From Lepidodermella squamata (Eukaryota > Gastrotricha), in the NCBI GenBank assembly GCA_047495785.1, contig JBLDXI010000019.1:3224001-3288000 (forward strand): a DNA stretch of 64,000 nt, in the 5' to 3' direction. A program made the position numbers and the translations under genes. Within the stretch, counting starts at the first letter, position 1; each line of letters starts with the position of its first letter. Positions 46,529 to 55,089 of the stretch are shown here, piece after piece. Below the pieces are notes generated by a model, which saw nothing but the letters and a program-made list of their open reading frames with translations, had not been told where the DNA came from and made no database searches.

Positions 46529-47325
46529 CGATCTGGCTTTGGAATCCATGCTGCCCATCCGCCGCTTTGTCCGCGGGTTTTCGGAGGTGATGTCAACACT
46601 CGAGGATTCGTCGCCTTTATCGATCCCGCATCGACTATTTTGTGTAGTCGTTCTGCTGAATCCGTTGTCAATGGAGCATTCGTATCCGTAATATTTTGTA
46701 GGAACTCTAACAACGGCCATGAATCAACTACCGTTCCCGAATTCGGACTTAACAGATTGATCGTTTTATTTGGTGAAATTACAACCCTCTTGGACCTATT
46801 GGGTCCTTTCAAATCACTAAGTATCTTAGTCACCAGCAATCTCCGAGTTTTCGACTGGAAGCTATCAATGATTTCTTTAAAGTCCAAGGGTTTTTCAGGA
46901 GATACCTCCTCGCCCTGTTCTATTTTGGGAGAGCGAGTTGCTAACGGAGTTGTAGGTCGTTGCTTCACAGGGGATAAATTAGCTTCAGTCTCGCTTATCT
47001 CATTTTCATCCTCTAATGGATCATTAGATTTGGGTTCTGATTTTGTCTCTGCAATTTTTAATTCGCTTACAACGCGCTGAAACTCGCGGAAGGCAGAGTT
47101 GAATTTGTACAGCTTCCGACGAGCGTCTTCCTCTACATTGTCGGAAGATGACAATGCAGTTAGCATTTGCATTGCGTTACGCTTCAGCAAGCCTTTCTGC
47201 GCAGGTTCAGATGCTTCCTTGATTAATCGTTTACTCTCTGTCTCAACGGTATTCTTTGCGTCGTCATGCTTTAGCGCTCCTGGAACAAGGGCATAACGCT
47301 TTGCAAACTGGCCGAATCCACTCAT
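46525..47325 (-). CDS. conserved Maverick virion-type protein, unknown
   Basis: The ATG at 47325 (MSGFGQFAKRYALV) lies 46 nt after an acceptor-like ccaattttag, so it is preferred over the in-frame ATG at 47394; this gives 266 aa. The N-terminal part is helical and charged, the middle acidic (EDENEISETEANLS), and the C-terminal part has S-P-N-x-GTVVDSWPLLEFLQ and a final Gly/Trp segment (GGWAAWIP). Proteins of this size and layout, with a W...LL..L segment near the end, occur next to the small hydrophobic-tail protein in animal Mavericks. No enzymatic motif. Confidence 0.55.
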   Translation of the reverse strand: MSGFGQFAKRYALVPGALKHDDAKNTVETESKRLIKEASEPAQKGLLKRNAMQMLTALSSSDNVEEDARRKLYKFNSAFREFQRVVSELKIAETKSEPKSNDPLEDENEISETEANLSPVKQRPTTPLATRSPKIEQGEEVSPEKPLDFKEIIDSFQSKTRRLLVTKILSDLKGPNRSKRVVISPNKTINLLSPNSGTVVDSWPLLEFLQNITDTNAPLTTDSAERLHKIVDAGSIKATNPRVLTSPPKTRGQSGGWAAWIPKPDR

Positions 47326-47404
47326 TTTCGTGTGGCTTTGACAATTGCTTCGACCACTGTGGGAAGTATTCCTAAAATTGGTCTCATTTATCAATTTTTT
47401 TTAA

Positions 47405-47737
47405 TTAAAAAATAAGCAAACCAGCTACGGCTGACAATAGCGGTACTACAAAAGCTGCCCCGCCTTTCTGAACTATGTACTGACGATTACTGCTAACAGT
47501 TCGCTCGCTTTCACCTAATTTTCTGATAGATTTACTAAATCTTCGCAGCTTTTTCGCTAATCTCGGCGAAATCTGAAGGTTCTTGTTGAGGAGATTGAGG
47601 CAAACTTCGCTTATAATTCTGATGACCGTATCCGGAGCAATAGATAACAACTGCCTACGCCGATCAATAGATTTTGCTCGAACTATTTCTCTTATAAAAC
47701 CCAAAACGCGCTGCGATTTATCGTATGACTTGCGCAT
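47405..47737 (-). CDS. small conserved Maverick protein with hydrophobic C-terminus
   Basis: 110 aa, single exon. A basic helical domain (LRRFSKSIRKLGES) is followed by IVQKGGAAFVVPLLSAVAGLLIF, ending in a membrane-like or fusion-like hydrophobic tail. Small proteins with a basic helical part, the phrase VQKGG and a final hydrophobic helix are a recurrent Maverick gene. The reading order with the upstream ATPase and downstream unknown protein matches Maverick blocks. A TATA-like TATATATAAA lies about 40 nt upstream of the ATG. Confidence 0.6.
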   Translation of the reverse strand: MRKSYDKSQRVLGFIREIVRAKSIDRRRQLLSIAPDTVIRIISEVCLNLLNKNLQISPRLAKKLRRFSKSIRKLGESERTVSSNRQYIVQKGGAAFVVPLLSAVAGLLIF

Positions 47738-47773
47738 ATCTTTAGACCATTATAAATGTGAACAAACACCTCA

Positions 47774-47783
47774 TTTATATATA
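47774..47783 (-). promoter_or_regulatory. TATA box of the 110-aa gene
   Basis: Minus-strand TATATATAAA, about 37-46 nt before the ATG at 47737, in the 56-bp gap after the ATPase stop. Confidence 0.5.
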
Positions 47784-47793
47784 CATTTTATTA

Positions 47794-48537
47794 TTATTTC
47801 GGTACATAAATTACACCAGGGAAAGCGCCCACCCCAGTTCTATAGCGCATAAACTCCGGACAATCAGGACTGAGGTCGATAAGTAAGTAACGATGTCCGC
47901 CTTTGCTTGTTTCCATTTCGAAACTCTCCACTACGAACCGCCAGCGCAGCGGTTCCAATTGCAGGGCGAGATAGCGGAACGATGTGAGATCTGCACGATG
48001 CCGAAAAATGAATAAATATTTAGCATTCAGCGTCATTTCTTTGGACATTTTTCCTTTGCAGAATATTGCTTGCTGAGTAAAAAATACAGATAACTTCAAA
48101 TGATGAGAGTATCGATAAAATAATTGAAGAATTTTCGGATCGTTTCTTCCTGTATCATACAAGTCATCTATCACTAACAATGTATAAGTATCATCTCCAC
48201 TGCTTGATTGGAATTCTTCAAAGTTTAGTTGCTCTAGACCTTTGCGAAACTCAACAGTAAGACCACGGCTTTTTTCTACTTCATCCTTTATTTGCTGATG
48301 CATCCCGGTCTCAACCCCGTAAAACCATAACACTCGATGCGGCGCTGGTGATATGGATTCCGGGTCGTTAAGAATTCGTCGAATAAGCCATGTTTTGCCT
48401 AATATACATAGGATGAAATGAGATAATATTTATGAAACGCACAACTAACCTGCGCCGCTAGGACCTATAACGAGCGAGCAGAAAGGGGCTTGCAAGCTAA
48501 GCGATACATCTATTTCTGATGGCAAATCGCCAGACAT
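47794..48537 (-). CDS. FtsK/HerA-type DNA packaging ATPase
   Basis: Exons 48450-48537 and 47794-48398 give 230 aa. The 51-nt intron cuts the Walker A glycine codon; splicing gives GPSGAGKTW. Walker B is TLLVIDDLY. The size and motif order match the Maverick/adenovirus IVa2-like/FtsK-HerA packaging ATPases, which pump DNA into the capsid. Its start overlaps the protease end by 28 nt in another frame. Confidence 0.85.
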
Positions 48538-49085
48538 GACTGGTGACCGCTACAGGTACCGAAATGACGGGACATTTTCTCAGATTTGCTAACTTTAAAT
48601 ATTCGATTCACCTGATCAACTATGAAATTATCCGTATTTTTATCAGGAAGCATTTGCGCAATCTTATCCATAGATGCTCCCCTCGCGAACCAGTGAAGCG
48701 TTAAATATGCGTAGTAGCCACAAACCGCCGTTGAATCGCTCTGATATTTATGCTTGTTATAAATGTAATTATTTTTCGAGTTGATGTTCGTTAAAAATGC
48801 TTCTATAGCCTTGTTATAGAAGTTCCCGCGCCGACCATAGCTATCAAAGAATAAAGCCGGCTCGTTTGTTTGTGGGACATAAATTGACAGCCAATGACTT
48901 CCCGGCTGACCAGCGGCGTCTGTATTTACAATTAGAGCCATGGGACGCTCGCTCATCCCCTGATATCGTGATAGATAATCCCATGGTATAGTCTTTTTAA
49001 CTGGAATTTTATTGAGATTTCTATCACAGCCAAGTAGACAGTCCAACTGGAGGGTATTTAGTTGACCTCCGTTCATGCTATTCAC
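48510..49085 (-). CDS. adenain-like (Ulp1-type) cysteine protease
   Basis: 191 aa, single exon. Catalytic His in GSHWLSIYV, Asp in LFFDSYG, oxyanion Gln in KYQS and Cys in AVCGYYA give the complete C5/C48-type order. It is the maturation protease of Maverick virions; a role on ubiquitin-like proteins can be imagined because Ulp1 shares the fold, but the sequence favours the adenain type. The start codon overlaps the capsid gene stop as ATGA, and the end overlaps the ATPase start. Confidence 0.85.
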   Translation of the reverse strand: MNSMNGGQLNTLQLDCLLGCDRNLNKIPVKKTIPWDYLSRYQGMSERPMALIVNTDAAGQPGSHWLSIYVPQTNEPALFFDSYGRRGNFYNKAIEAFLTNINSKNNYIYNKHKYQSDSTAVCGYYAYLTLHWFARGASMDKIAQMLPDKNTDNFIVDQVNRIFKVSKSEKMSRHFGTCSGHQSCLAICHQK

Positions 49086-50371
49086 GTAAAGTCGACCAGG
49101 ACGTTTCGTGCAAAATTCAGCTCGATAACTTGATCCGTCTCAAAGTAACAGAGAAGTATCAGGTTATCGGCTAATGCTTTTTTAAATAATAAATCAATAG
49201 AAAGCACGCCACTTTTAACCAGACTGTATGCACTACGACTTGAGTCGGGTGAGAGATCGAATCCTATAAAGGAAAAGCCGTCCTTGCTGTATTCTGATAG
49301 CTTTATACCATTTGTTTTAGTCGAGTAAGGAAACAGCGTCTCCCTAAGAGCACTCATAGCCCGAGCCGATGTATTTTCGCCCTCTCCAAATTCGAGCGGG
49401 CTGTTTGGGACATGCTCGCTATCTATTGTGACAGACACGCGCTGAACGCCAGCGTTTTTAAAGTTGTAAGGACTGGTGAAGATGTCGCCTTTGAAATCAC
49501 TATCGCTAACGAAAGACATCACCAGTCGTCTGGGTATTTTCCCTAGTATAACGTGCCCAAGGTTGTAGTTAAGAGATCCCTTTTGCAAATTCAAGACTTT
49601 AATGAACGATCTGTTCACACCATACTTGGCCGTGGTTTTTGTTAGTGTTCGATTCAGCGCCAACGTAAATTGCGGAGATACGCGAACGCGACGCAATTTG
49701 AGCTTAGCATCAGTAACTGTTAGTGTATAGTCCATCTTGTCCCCGGCAGGTTTCATCAGAGCAAACGCCTCAGGTGCGCGTATGAAAGTCAACTTGAAGG
49801 GCGTAGCCGGAATCAGAAATTTCGGCTGAGAGAATAGCTCTAAATGTGGCTTGCCTATAAGAACCATCTCGCCTTGCTTTGCCCAAGCAAGTCTGGCGGT
49901 ATGACCCTTGCCAGCAGGATCGCTGACTTTACCAGCTTCGTCTGAATAATAGCCTTGCAATGCTAAGTAGCTATCCTTAGCTGTCGGATCACAACTCAGT
50001 AAAGTTGAAATATAAGCCTTATAATTATATGTCGGAGCCGGTTCGCTGATTTGCGTATTATTTATGCTCATATCTATTTGACTGAACATACTATGCAACA
50101 GAAGGTTAACCGGCGAGCAAGTAAGGTCAGCTAAAGTCTTTGACGCGTCGCCATTCACTATTTTACATGTTATTTCCACGTATGAACGGCTCAAATCTGT
50201 CCAATCATTGCTTGGAGGGATGTCAAAATCAATGCGTGACTGATTGGCGATCGCGGAAACTGGTCCATATTCTGTAATGTAATTGCTCTCTATCTCAACT
50301 TGAGTAGGGTTCAACGAAAAGACATTCAGCTCAGCGCGAATTGCGTTTTCAGAAGAGGGGTGGACGTACAT
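49082..50371 (-). CDS. major capsid protein (double jelly-roll type)
   Basis: 429 aa, single exon. The start (MYVHPSSENAIRAELNVFSL) and phrases such as PVNLLLHSMFSQIDMSINN and GYYSDEAGK are characteristic of the conserved Maverick capsid protein predicted to be a double jelly-roll. It is beta-rich, without signal peptide or membrane span. A minus-strand CTATTTAAAGG about 40 nt upstream of the ATG is the likely promoter, overlapping the end of the gene before it. Its length is slightly short compared with other Maverick capsid proteins. Confidence 0.8.
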   Translation of the reverse strand: MYVHPSSENAIRAELNVFSLNPTQVEIESNYITEYGPVSAIANQSRIDFDIPPSNDWTDLSRSYVEITCKIVNGDASKTLADLTCSPVNLLLHSMFSQIDMSINNTQISEPAPTYNYKAYISTLLSCDPTAKDSYLALQGYYSDEAGKVSDPAGKGHTARLAWAKQGEMVLIGKPHLELFSQPKFLIPATPFKLTFIRAPEAFALMKPAGDKMDYTLTVTDAKLKLRRVRVSPQFTLALNRTLTKTTAKYGVNRSFIKVLNLQKGSLNYNLGHVILGKIPRRLVMSFVSDSDFKGDIFTSPYNFKNAGVQRVSVTIDSEHVPNSPLEFGEGENTSARAMSALRETLFPYSTKTNGIKLSEYSKDGFSFIGFDLSPDSSRSAYSLVKSGVLSIDLLFKKALADNLILLCYFETDQVIELNFARNVLVDFT

Positions 50372-50406
50372 GGCAGTGAGATGATTATTTAATCTCGGTT
50401 TTAACT

Positions 50407-50417
50407 CCTTTAAATAG
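50407..50417 (-). promoter_or_regulatory. TATA-like box CTATTTAAAGG of capsid gene
   Basis: About 36-46 nt before the capsid ATG. The core TATTTAAA is shared with the box before the integrase gene. Confidence 0.5.
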
Positions 50418-50422
50418 GGTTT

Positions 50423-50885
50423 TCAGAAGGAAACGCGTTTTGTGCTCCTCTTTTTTTTCGTTGGCATTTTTTGTTTGGCTACGTACCGACGACGACGACG
50501 CCGACCAGTTCCGATTTGCGAGCCTACTCTAGATATTACATCTTTTGCAACTCCCTTTAACCCTTCCACTGCACGTTGTTTCAAAATCGCTCTGGGATTG
50601 GCATCTTTGTTTTCAAGAAGATCCGTTGCAATGTTGGCTGTTGTATGACTCAAATTCCGAAATATCGGTCCAAGTAAGGGAATGATATGATTGCGAAAAA
50701 ACCCAGCAGCTACGCTCCCGAACCCGTTTCCTGTCTATACTAACACATTTTACACATTTTCACCGATTGTTACCGATTATTTTTACCTGGTATGAAGGAA
50801 AAACGATAGACTGTCCGCGAAATGGCTCTATCCCATATCCACTTTGTTGCAACAAAAAAGACTCGTAAGCATCGGCTGAATACAT
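50423..50885 (-). CDS. small basic Maverick protein (pVI/PX-like)
   Basis: Exons 50787-50885 and 50423-50734, joined across a 52-nt intron in phase 0, give 136 aa. After an N-terminal segment starting MYSADAYESF comes a GNGFGSVAAGFF phrase, then an amphipathic helix (HIIPLLGPIFRNL), a helical middle and a strongly basic end (GTGRRRRRRYVAKQ...KKKRSTKR). Gly-rich start, amphipathic helix and basic tail recall small Maverick and adenovirus core/cement proteins that touch DNA. It begins 3 nt after the minor capsid stop. Confidence 0.65.
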
Positions 50886-50888
50886 GTT

Positions 50889-52561
50889 TTATTTAGCAAT
50901 AGGTCTAATCTGAACTAATATAACAGCCTTACCACTAACGAATTTTACAGGTAATCCAGAGTCTTTATATATTTGAATCTCAATAACAGACAAAACGCGA
51001 CGTTTAATTGGGACAAATATGGGTTTTTCAAAAGTTTTCGAAAAAAAGCTTCCTTTGTCTATCGTTTTTTCCGTCGGAATTACTCGCAACAGGGGTGTGC
51101 GGGTATTTCCGACATACACGTCATCAATTACGTCAGCGTACAAGAATAAGAAGGGCATTCCGTAATCAAGCTGGGGTGGAAATCTTGCGATCGCTTGATC
51201 GTCAACATGATGGATTGTGTAGAAATATTCTATTATCGATACAGGTTGCTCTTCGTGACTTGGCGGGTTTTGGTCATTTTGCGGACCAGATGGCTGAATT
51301 TCGACCGATGGGCTAGGAGCACTTGATGACCGCTCTTTCACCGCTGTGCCGCTCTGATCTGACTGATCCATCGATGACTCGTCTGGCTCACTTTCATGCT
51401 GGTCTAGATCAACATTATCGTCAGGATTCTGATGTGTTGTCTCGTCAGGTAACAAATCTTTCTTTGCTGGATCCGTCGCTTTGTCTGACTCATTCTTCAC
51501 AACTTCATCGTCACCAACCGCAGGGTCAGCCGGTTGATTATCATCTGGCTTCGCGGTCACTTGTTCATCTGGCTCAGCAGTCACTTGTTCATCTGGCTTC
51601 GCAGTCACTTGGTCTTCCGTTGACTCGCCAGGCTTCTTATTATCACCCGATGGAATTGGCGGAAGCTTTCGCTTTCGTTGCGGTGGGTTACTGTCATTCG
51701 ATACCTTTTTATCATTCGGATCTTGCCTATTCTCAGCTTCCGTCTCATCCTCTTTATCGACCTTTTTCACATCATCGTCAGCTGGGGGTGGCAACTCTGC
51801 ATCTTCATCGGATCTTCGAGATCTAACTTTACCGGGTACTCTTTCCGGTAAAAATAGCCCACCTTTGAATCTAACTTTGTTGAATTCATTCACATCTGCT
51901 GATATGGAACGGTATGGTATTCTCTGCCTACTTCCAGTAACGACATAGCCAAGCATTAGCCTGAACGCTGCGCCCATTTTAACCACGTCATTTGAAAACC
52001 CTTCGTCCTTCCTATCGAATTTGTGGAATGCAACAAAGGCACCAGGGTACCCTAAAACTTGCGCGAGTTCCTTAGGTATAAATATTCCCCATTTACCAAT
52101 GGCGACCTTCAGTGACACGCGATTTGTGATTTGCACGTACTCAAATGTAATATTCTTCGTTATGCTCTGAACTTCCTTCTCCATGTGAGTAAGCAATTCT
52201 TCTATGTTGGAGTAATATACTCCTCCGACCTGGCATTCATGCAGATTTTTCGTGTCAAATGGATCCGGAGCTTTGTATGCATCAGGTTGTTCCAACCATT
52301 CGCAATCAAAAACGTAAAAATTTGTCTGTTCTATCGACTCCCAAGCTGATGGACCGTTAAATTCCACGAGACCCATTTCCCATTGACCTAAATTTTTTTT
52401 TAGTGCGGGCTATAAGTGACTTTCATTTTTATCATACCCACTGTGCCAAGATCAATATCGTTGGCCAACTTGACGCGAAATGACGACGCTGTGTTGTCAG
52501 GAAACAGATCGTTGGATGCGTTCGATGGTAAGTAAAGTAAAAATTCTTGCCGCGCGCTCAT
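50889..52561 (-). CDS. minor capsid (penton-like) protein
   Basis: Exon 1 (52438-52561) and exon 2 (50889-52387) joined across a 50-nt intron give 540 aa. Exon 1 encodes the conserved start: FLLYLPSNASNDLFPDNTAS followed by a QWEMGL strand over the junction. The C-terminal jelly-roll part (PLLRVIP, KPIFVPIKRRVLSVIEI) is the typical end of Maverick minor capsid proteins. Between them lies a long low-complexity insert (about residues 235-420) with AKPDEQVTAEPDEQVTA repeats, Asp/Glu/Pro-rich. Its ATG overlaps the stop of the upstream 77-aa gene as ATGA. Confidence 0.8.
51530..51620. repeat. in-frame tandem repeat in minor capsid insert
   Basis: The nucleotide word ttcatctggctc(a/t)gc(a/g)gtcacttg occurs about three times in a row, encoding (A/E)KPDEQVT-type units. 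Confidence 0.6.
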
Positions 52562-52791
52562 GTCGTCGTGTTATTAGCAATGCGATGAAATAGCCGATCC
52601 CTCCAAGACCAGTAGATTTCAATAGAAAAATATGTGGCGCAGAGAGCTAACAGCGATATTATTCCGAGACCTTTTTTTCTCCTACTAACTGCAGCTGCTA
52701 GCCTACTGCTAACACTGCTGTGCGGCGAACTACTTTTACTTGCTCTTTCGTGTGATTCTTCAGGTGCCTGAGGAGACTCTGTTCCACACAT
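52558..52791 (-). CDS. small membrane protein of virion block
   Basis: 77 aa. A Ser-rich, hydrophilic N-terminus (SKSSSPHSSVSS) with a basic patch (SRRKKG) precedes one hydrophobic helix (IISLLALCATYFSIEIYWSW) and a short basic tail. The topology suggests a single-pass protein with either orientation. Its ATG follows the stop of the 26-aa basic peptide directly (TAAATG), and its stop overlaps the minor capsid ATG. Function unknown; a membrane role in assembly or exit is an inference. Confidence 0.55.
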   Translation of the reverse strand: MCGTESPQAPEESHERASKSSSPHSSVSSRLAAAVSRRKKGLGIISLLALCATYFSIEIYWSWRDRLFHRIANNTTT

Positions 52792-52872
52792 TTATCGGCG
52801 ATGCACGCGTTTGTTACCGCGTTTGCGTGCTGTGGATTTTCGTTTCCGGATAGCTCGTCTAGGACCAGGCAT
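52792..52872 (-). CDS. 26-aa arginine/lysine-rich peptide (core-peptide-like)
   Basis: Too short for usual ORF calling. It begins at an ATG overlapping the integrase stop (TAATG) and ends in TAA immediately before the next ATG. Fourteen of 26 residues are Arg, Lys or His (for example RRAIRKRK and RKRGNKRVHRR). The composition matches the mu/pX and protamine-like DNA-condensing peptides of adenovirus-type virions. The exact fit between neighbours supports it as a real gene. Confidence 0.5.
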   Translation of the reverse strand: MPGPRRAIRKRKSTARKRGNKRVHRR

Positions 52873-54119
52873 TACTTTCCCCTCTTTTTGGCCGATTTTC
52901 GCTCCTTTATATATTCATTTTGGACGTCTTTTATTTGGTCAATTGGCTCCCATGAACTTTGAGATTTGGGAAACCCAACCCAGCTAACTAAAACCCGCGT
53001 TGTTCCATCCTTGAATTTTCGCTTCTCTTTACTCACTTCATCTATCAGGTATTCATCCGGTAATTTGACTTTTTGAAGCTCATAGTGATAAAAAACGCCT
53101 GCAACAGGTTCGGTGTAGTCGCCGTTTTCTGTGCTCCATCCATTCAACTTGTATGTATGCGGCCCGTACCTGTCTGGCTTGATGGCTTTCGCTATTTTGA
53201 AATACTCATCCGTATAAGTAAAATGACGAGCGCGGGCAAAAACGCCTCTCTCTGCTGAGATCCGTACTACATCGTCTAATTTAAAAGCTGATGGCTGCCT
53301 GCGACCTTCTTCTATGTCCGCTCCGAAAACGTTATTGTAAGCTATATACTGCTTAGGGCTGTCCTCGAAAATATCGAGATTAAGCTCCTTGTCACTCCCG
53401 ATTTTACGCCCACTCTCCTTGTCATTGTACAACTCTGCGGGTGTGAACTTGGTAGATGAGTGACGGGAGTCATTGTAAACTCTAACGATGTTCTGCAAAT
53501 CATCGACGAATCTACCGTCGTTTCGCGCCATCGCAAGCTTAGCCAGTCGCATGCGCAGTAATTTGTTGAATGACTCTATTTGAGGAACTTTCTTTTCCGA
53601 ATTCGTAGCGAAAAAATGAATGGATTCTGATTTCAAATATCGCTCAACGTGTTGGTTGAAAAATTCTGAACCTCTATCGAACACAACAGCGTACGGTTTT
53701 TGCTTAGCGTCCTTCATAACTATTTTCAGAGCTCTAAGTGTTTCGGGACCGGTTTTATTTCGCATCGTTTGCACCCAGGCGAAACGACTGTATGTGTCCT
53801 TGGCTGTAAGTATATATTGCACGTTGTCGTTCTCGCCCTTTACATTTCTCACGTCCACCAAGTCCATAGCGAACAAACTTCTTCGACTAAAGCATGCCAC
53901 CTTCCGGGTTACTCGATTCCTCGTTCCGACCTGCTTATAAACGCTCCACGTACGTTGATTTCCCAACCAGTTCCTTACTTGCCGCATTGTGATCTTTCGA
54001 CCTGGATACTTGAACCTGTAGGCTTTGTAAAGAGCTGATACGCTACCGAGACCGCCTGGTTCACCCGGGTCGAAGTAAATTTTTCGCAAATCTCGGTCAT
54101 CTTGATCTAACGTTGGCAT
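52872..54119 (-). CDS. retroviral-type (rve) integrase with C-terminal chromodomain
   Basis: About 415 aa from the ATG at 54119 (MPTLDQDD); the further upstream in-frame start is a TTG. An N-terminal helix-turn-helix region is followed by the DDE core: D in FAMDLVDV, D in VVFDRGSEFF, E in PQIESFNKL. The C-terminal part ends in a chromodomain (RVLVSWVGFP.....SWEP). This is the standard Maverick integrase, which makes the 6-bp target duplication seen at the element ends. A minus-strand TATTTAAA box lies upstream. Confidence 0.9.
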   Translation of the reverse strand: MPTLDQDDRDLRKIYFDPGEPGGLGSVSALYKAYRFKYPGRKITMRQVRNWLGNQRTWSVYKQVGTRNRVTRKVACFSRRSLFAMDLVDVRNVKGENDNVQYILTAKDTYSRFAWVQTMRNKTGPETLRALKIVMKDAKQKPYAVVFDRGSEFFNQHVERYLKSESIHFFATNSEKKVPQIESFNKLLRMRLAKLAMARNDGRFVDDLQNIVRVYNDSRHSSTKFTPAELYNDKESGRKIGSDKELNLDIFEDSPKQYIAYNNVFGADIEEGRRQPSAFKLDDVVRISAERGVFARARHFTYTDEYFKIAKAIKPDRYGPHTYKLNGWSTENGDYTEPVAGVFYHYELQKVKLPDEYLIDEVSKEKRKFKDGTTRVLVSWVGFPKSQSSWEPIDQIKDVQNEYIKERKSAKKRGK

Positions 54120-54152
54120 TTTCGTTGTATATTCCAACTCTAGCGTTTTGCG

Positions 54153-54162
54153 TTTTAAATAG
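54153..54162 (-). promoter_or_regulatory. TATA-like box CTATTTAAAA of integrase
   Basis: About 34-43 nt before the integrase ATG at 54119 and only 13 nt before the divergent kinase-like ATG, so one short region serves both directions. Confidence 0.5.
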
Positions 54163-54174
54163 TGACATTCTGTA

Positions 54175-55089
54175 ATGGAAAAGTATTCTTACATCCGAGC
54201 TATTGGCTCAGGTTCTTTCGGCACTGTCAGTTTACAGCGCAACATTCCCCTAAATCGAATGTTTGCAGTGAAAATGATAGATACTACGATCCCCTACAAA
54301 CTCGAGTCTGCCACTCGGGAAATTGAGTGCCTGCAAATACTAAAATCTGCGCCAAACGTTATTAGGTAGGCGACTGCTATTGTTTTGACCACCGAATTAC
54401 TTAAATCGTATAGACTGCATGAGGTTGTGTTCACCACTCGACGTGCATTTCTTGTGCTGGAATGTCACCTCATGGATATGAAATCCTTGATTGGAGTGAT
54501 AACTCGACCCTGGCCACTTGTTCTACTAACCCGATGGTTAAACCAGCTTTTGACTGCTCTTGCATATATTCACGCTTGTGGAATAATTCATCGCTACATT
54601 TGCCCGCAGGTTTGTCAGTTTTTGTCTTTCAGCCAAGTTTTCAACACCTAATTACAGAATGTACTCCTGCAAACCAGCTGGGTCGATGTATCCCTCGCTG
54701 ATTTCGGCATTTCGCGAACACTGCCCGACGACACCTGCCCAGATATGACCCCGGAAGTTACGGCGTTTCACTACCGAGCGATCGAAATAGTATTCCCTAA
54801 ACCTCGATATACGAATAAAATTGATGTTTGGTCCCTAGCTGCTACAACTATTGAACTTGTTACACTTGCACCGTTTTTCTCCGCTCAATCTACTGTCAAC
54901 ATATTCAATAACATAAAATCTAAAACTTCCAGTCTTGATGATTTCTTTAGGTGTTTGAACACATTCGTTCACTGCGATTTCACCGAGTACAGGCAATTGC
55001 TTGAGCTACTGTTCTCAATGCTCAATAACAATCCTGAATCTCGTCCATCAGCAGATCAATCTCTAATTCTGCTCAATGCAATCTTATGA
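54175..55089 (+). CDS. protein-kinase-like protein, probable pseudokinase
   Basis: Exons 54175-54365, 54414-54609 and 54658-55089 give 272 aa. Glycine loop GSGSFGTV, lysine in FAVKMID, Glu in helix C (REIECL), DFG in LADFGISR and DVWSLA (DxWSxG) are all present. The HRD motif reads HRYICPQN: the catalytic Asp is Tyr while the metal-binding Asn is kept. The APE motif is also altered (YRAIEI). It is closest in layout to CMGC/CDK kinases. The missing base suggests a scaffold or decoy. Kinase cargo has been described in nematode Mavericks, so capture from a host is plausible. Confidence 0.75.

Noticed and set aside
47326-47394. Extended N-terminus of the 46525-47325 gene (MINETNF...)
   Set aside because: An acceptor-like ccaattttag lies between the two candidate starts; the shorter start is more typical.
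48510-49085. Protease as a dedicated deubiquitinase partner of the ubiquitin-like array
   Set aside because: Motifs and gene order fit the adenain-type maturation protease present in all Mavericks.
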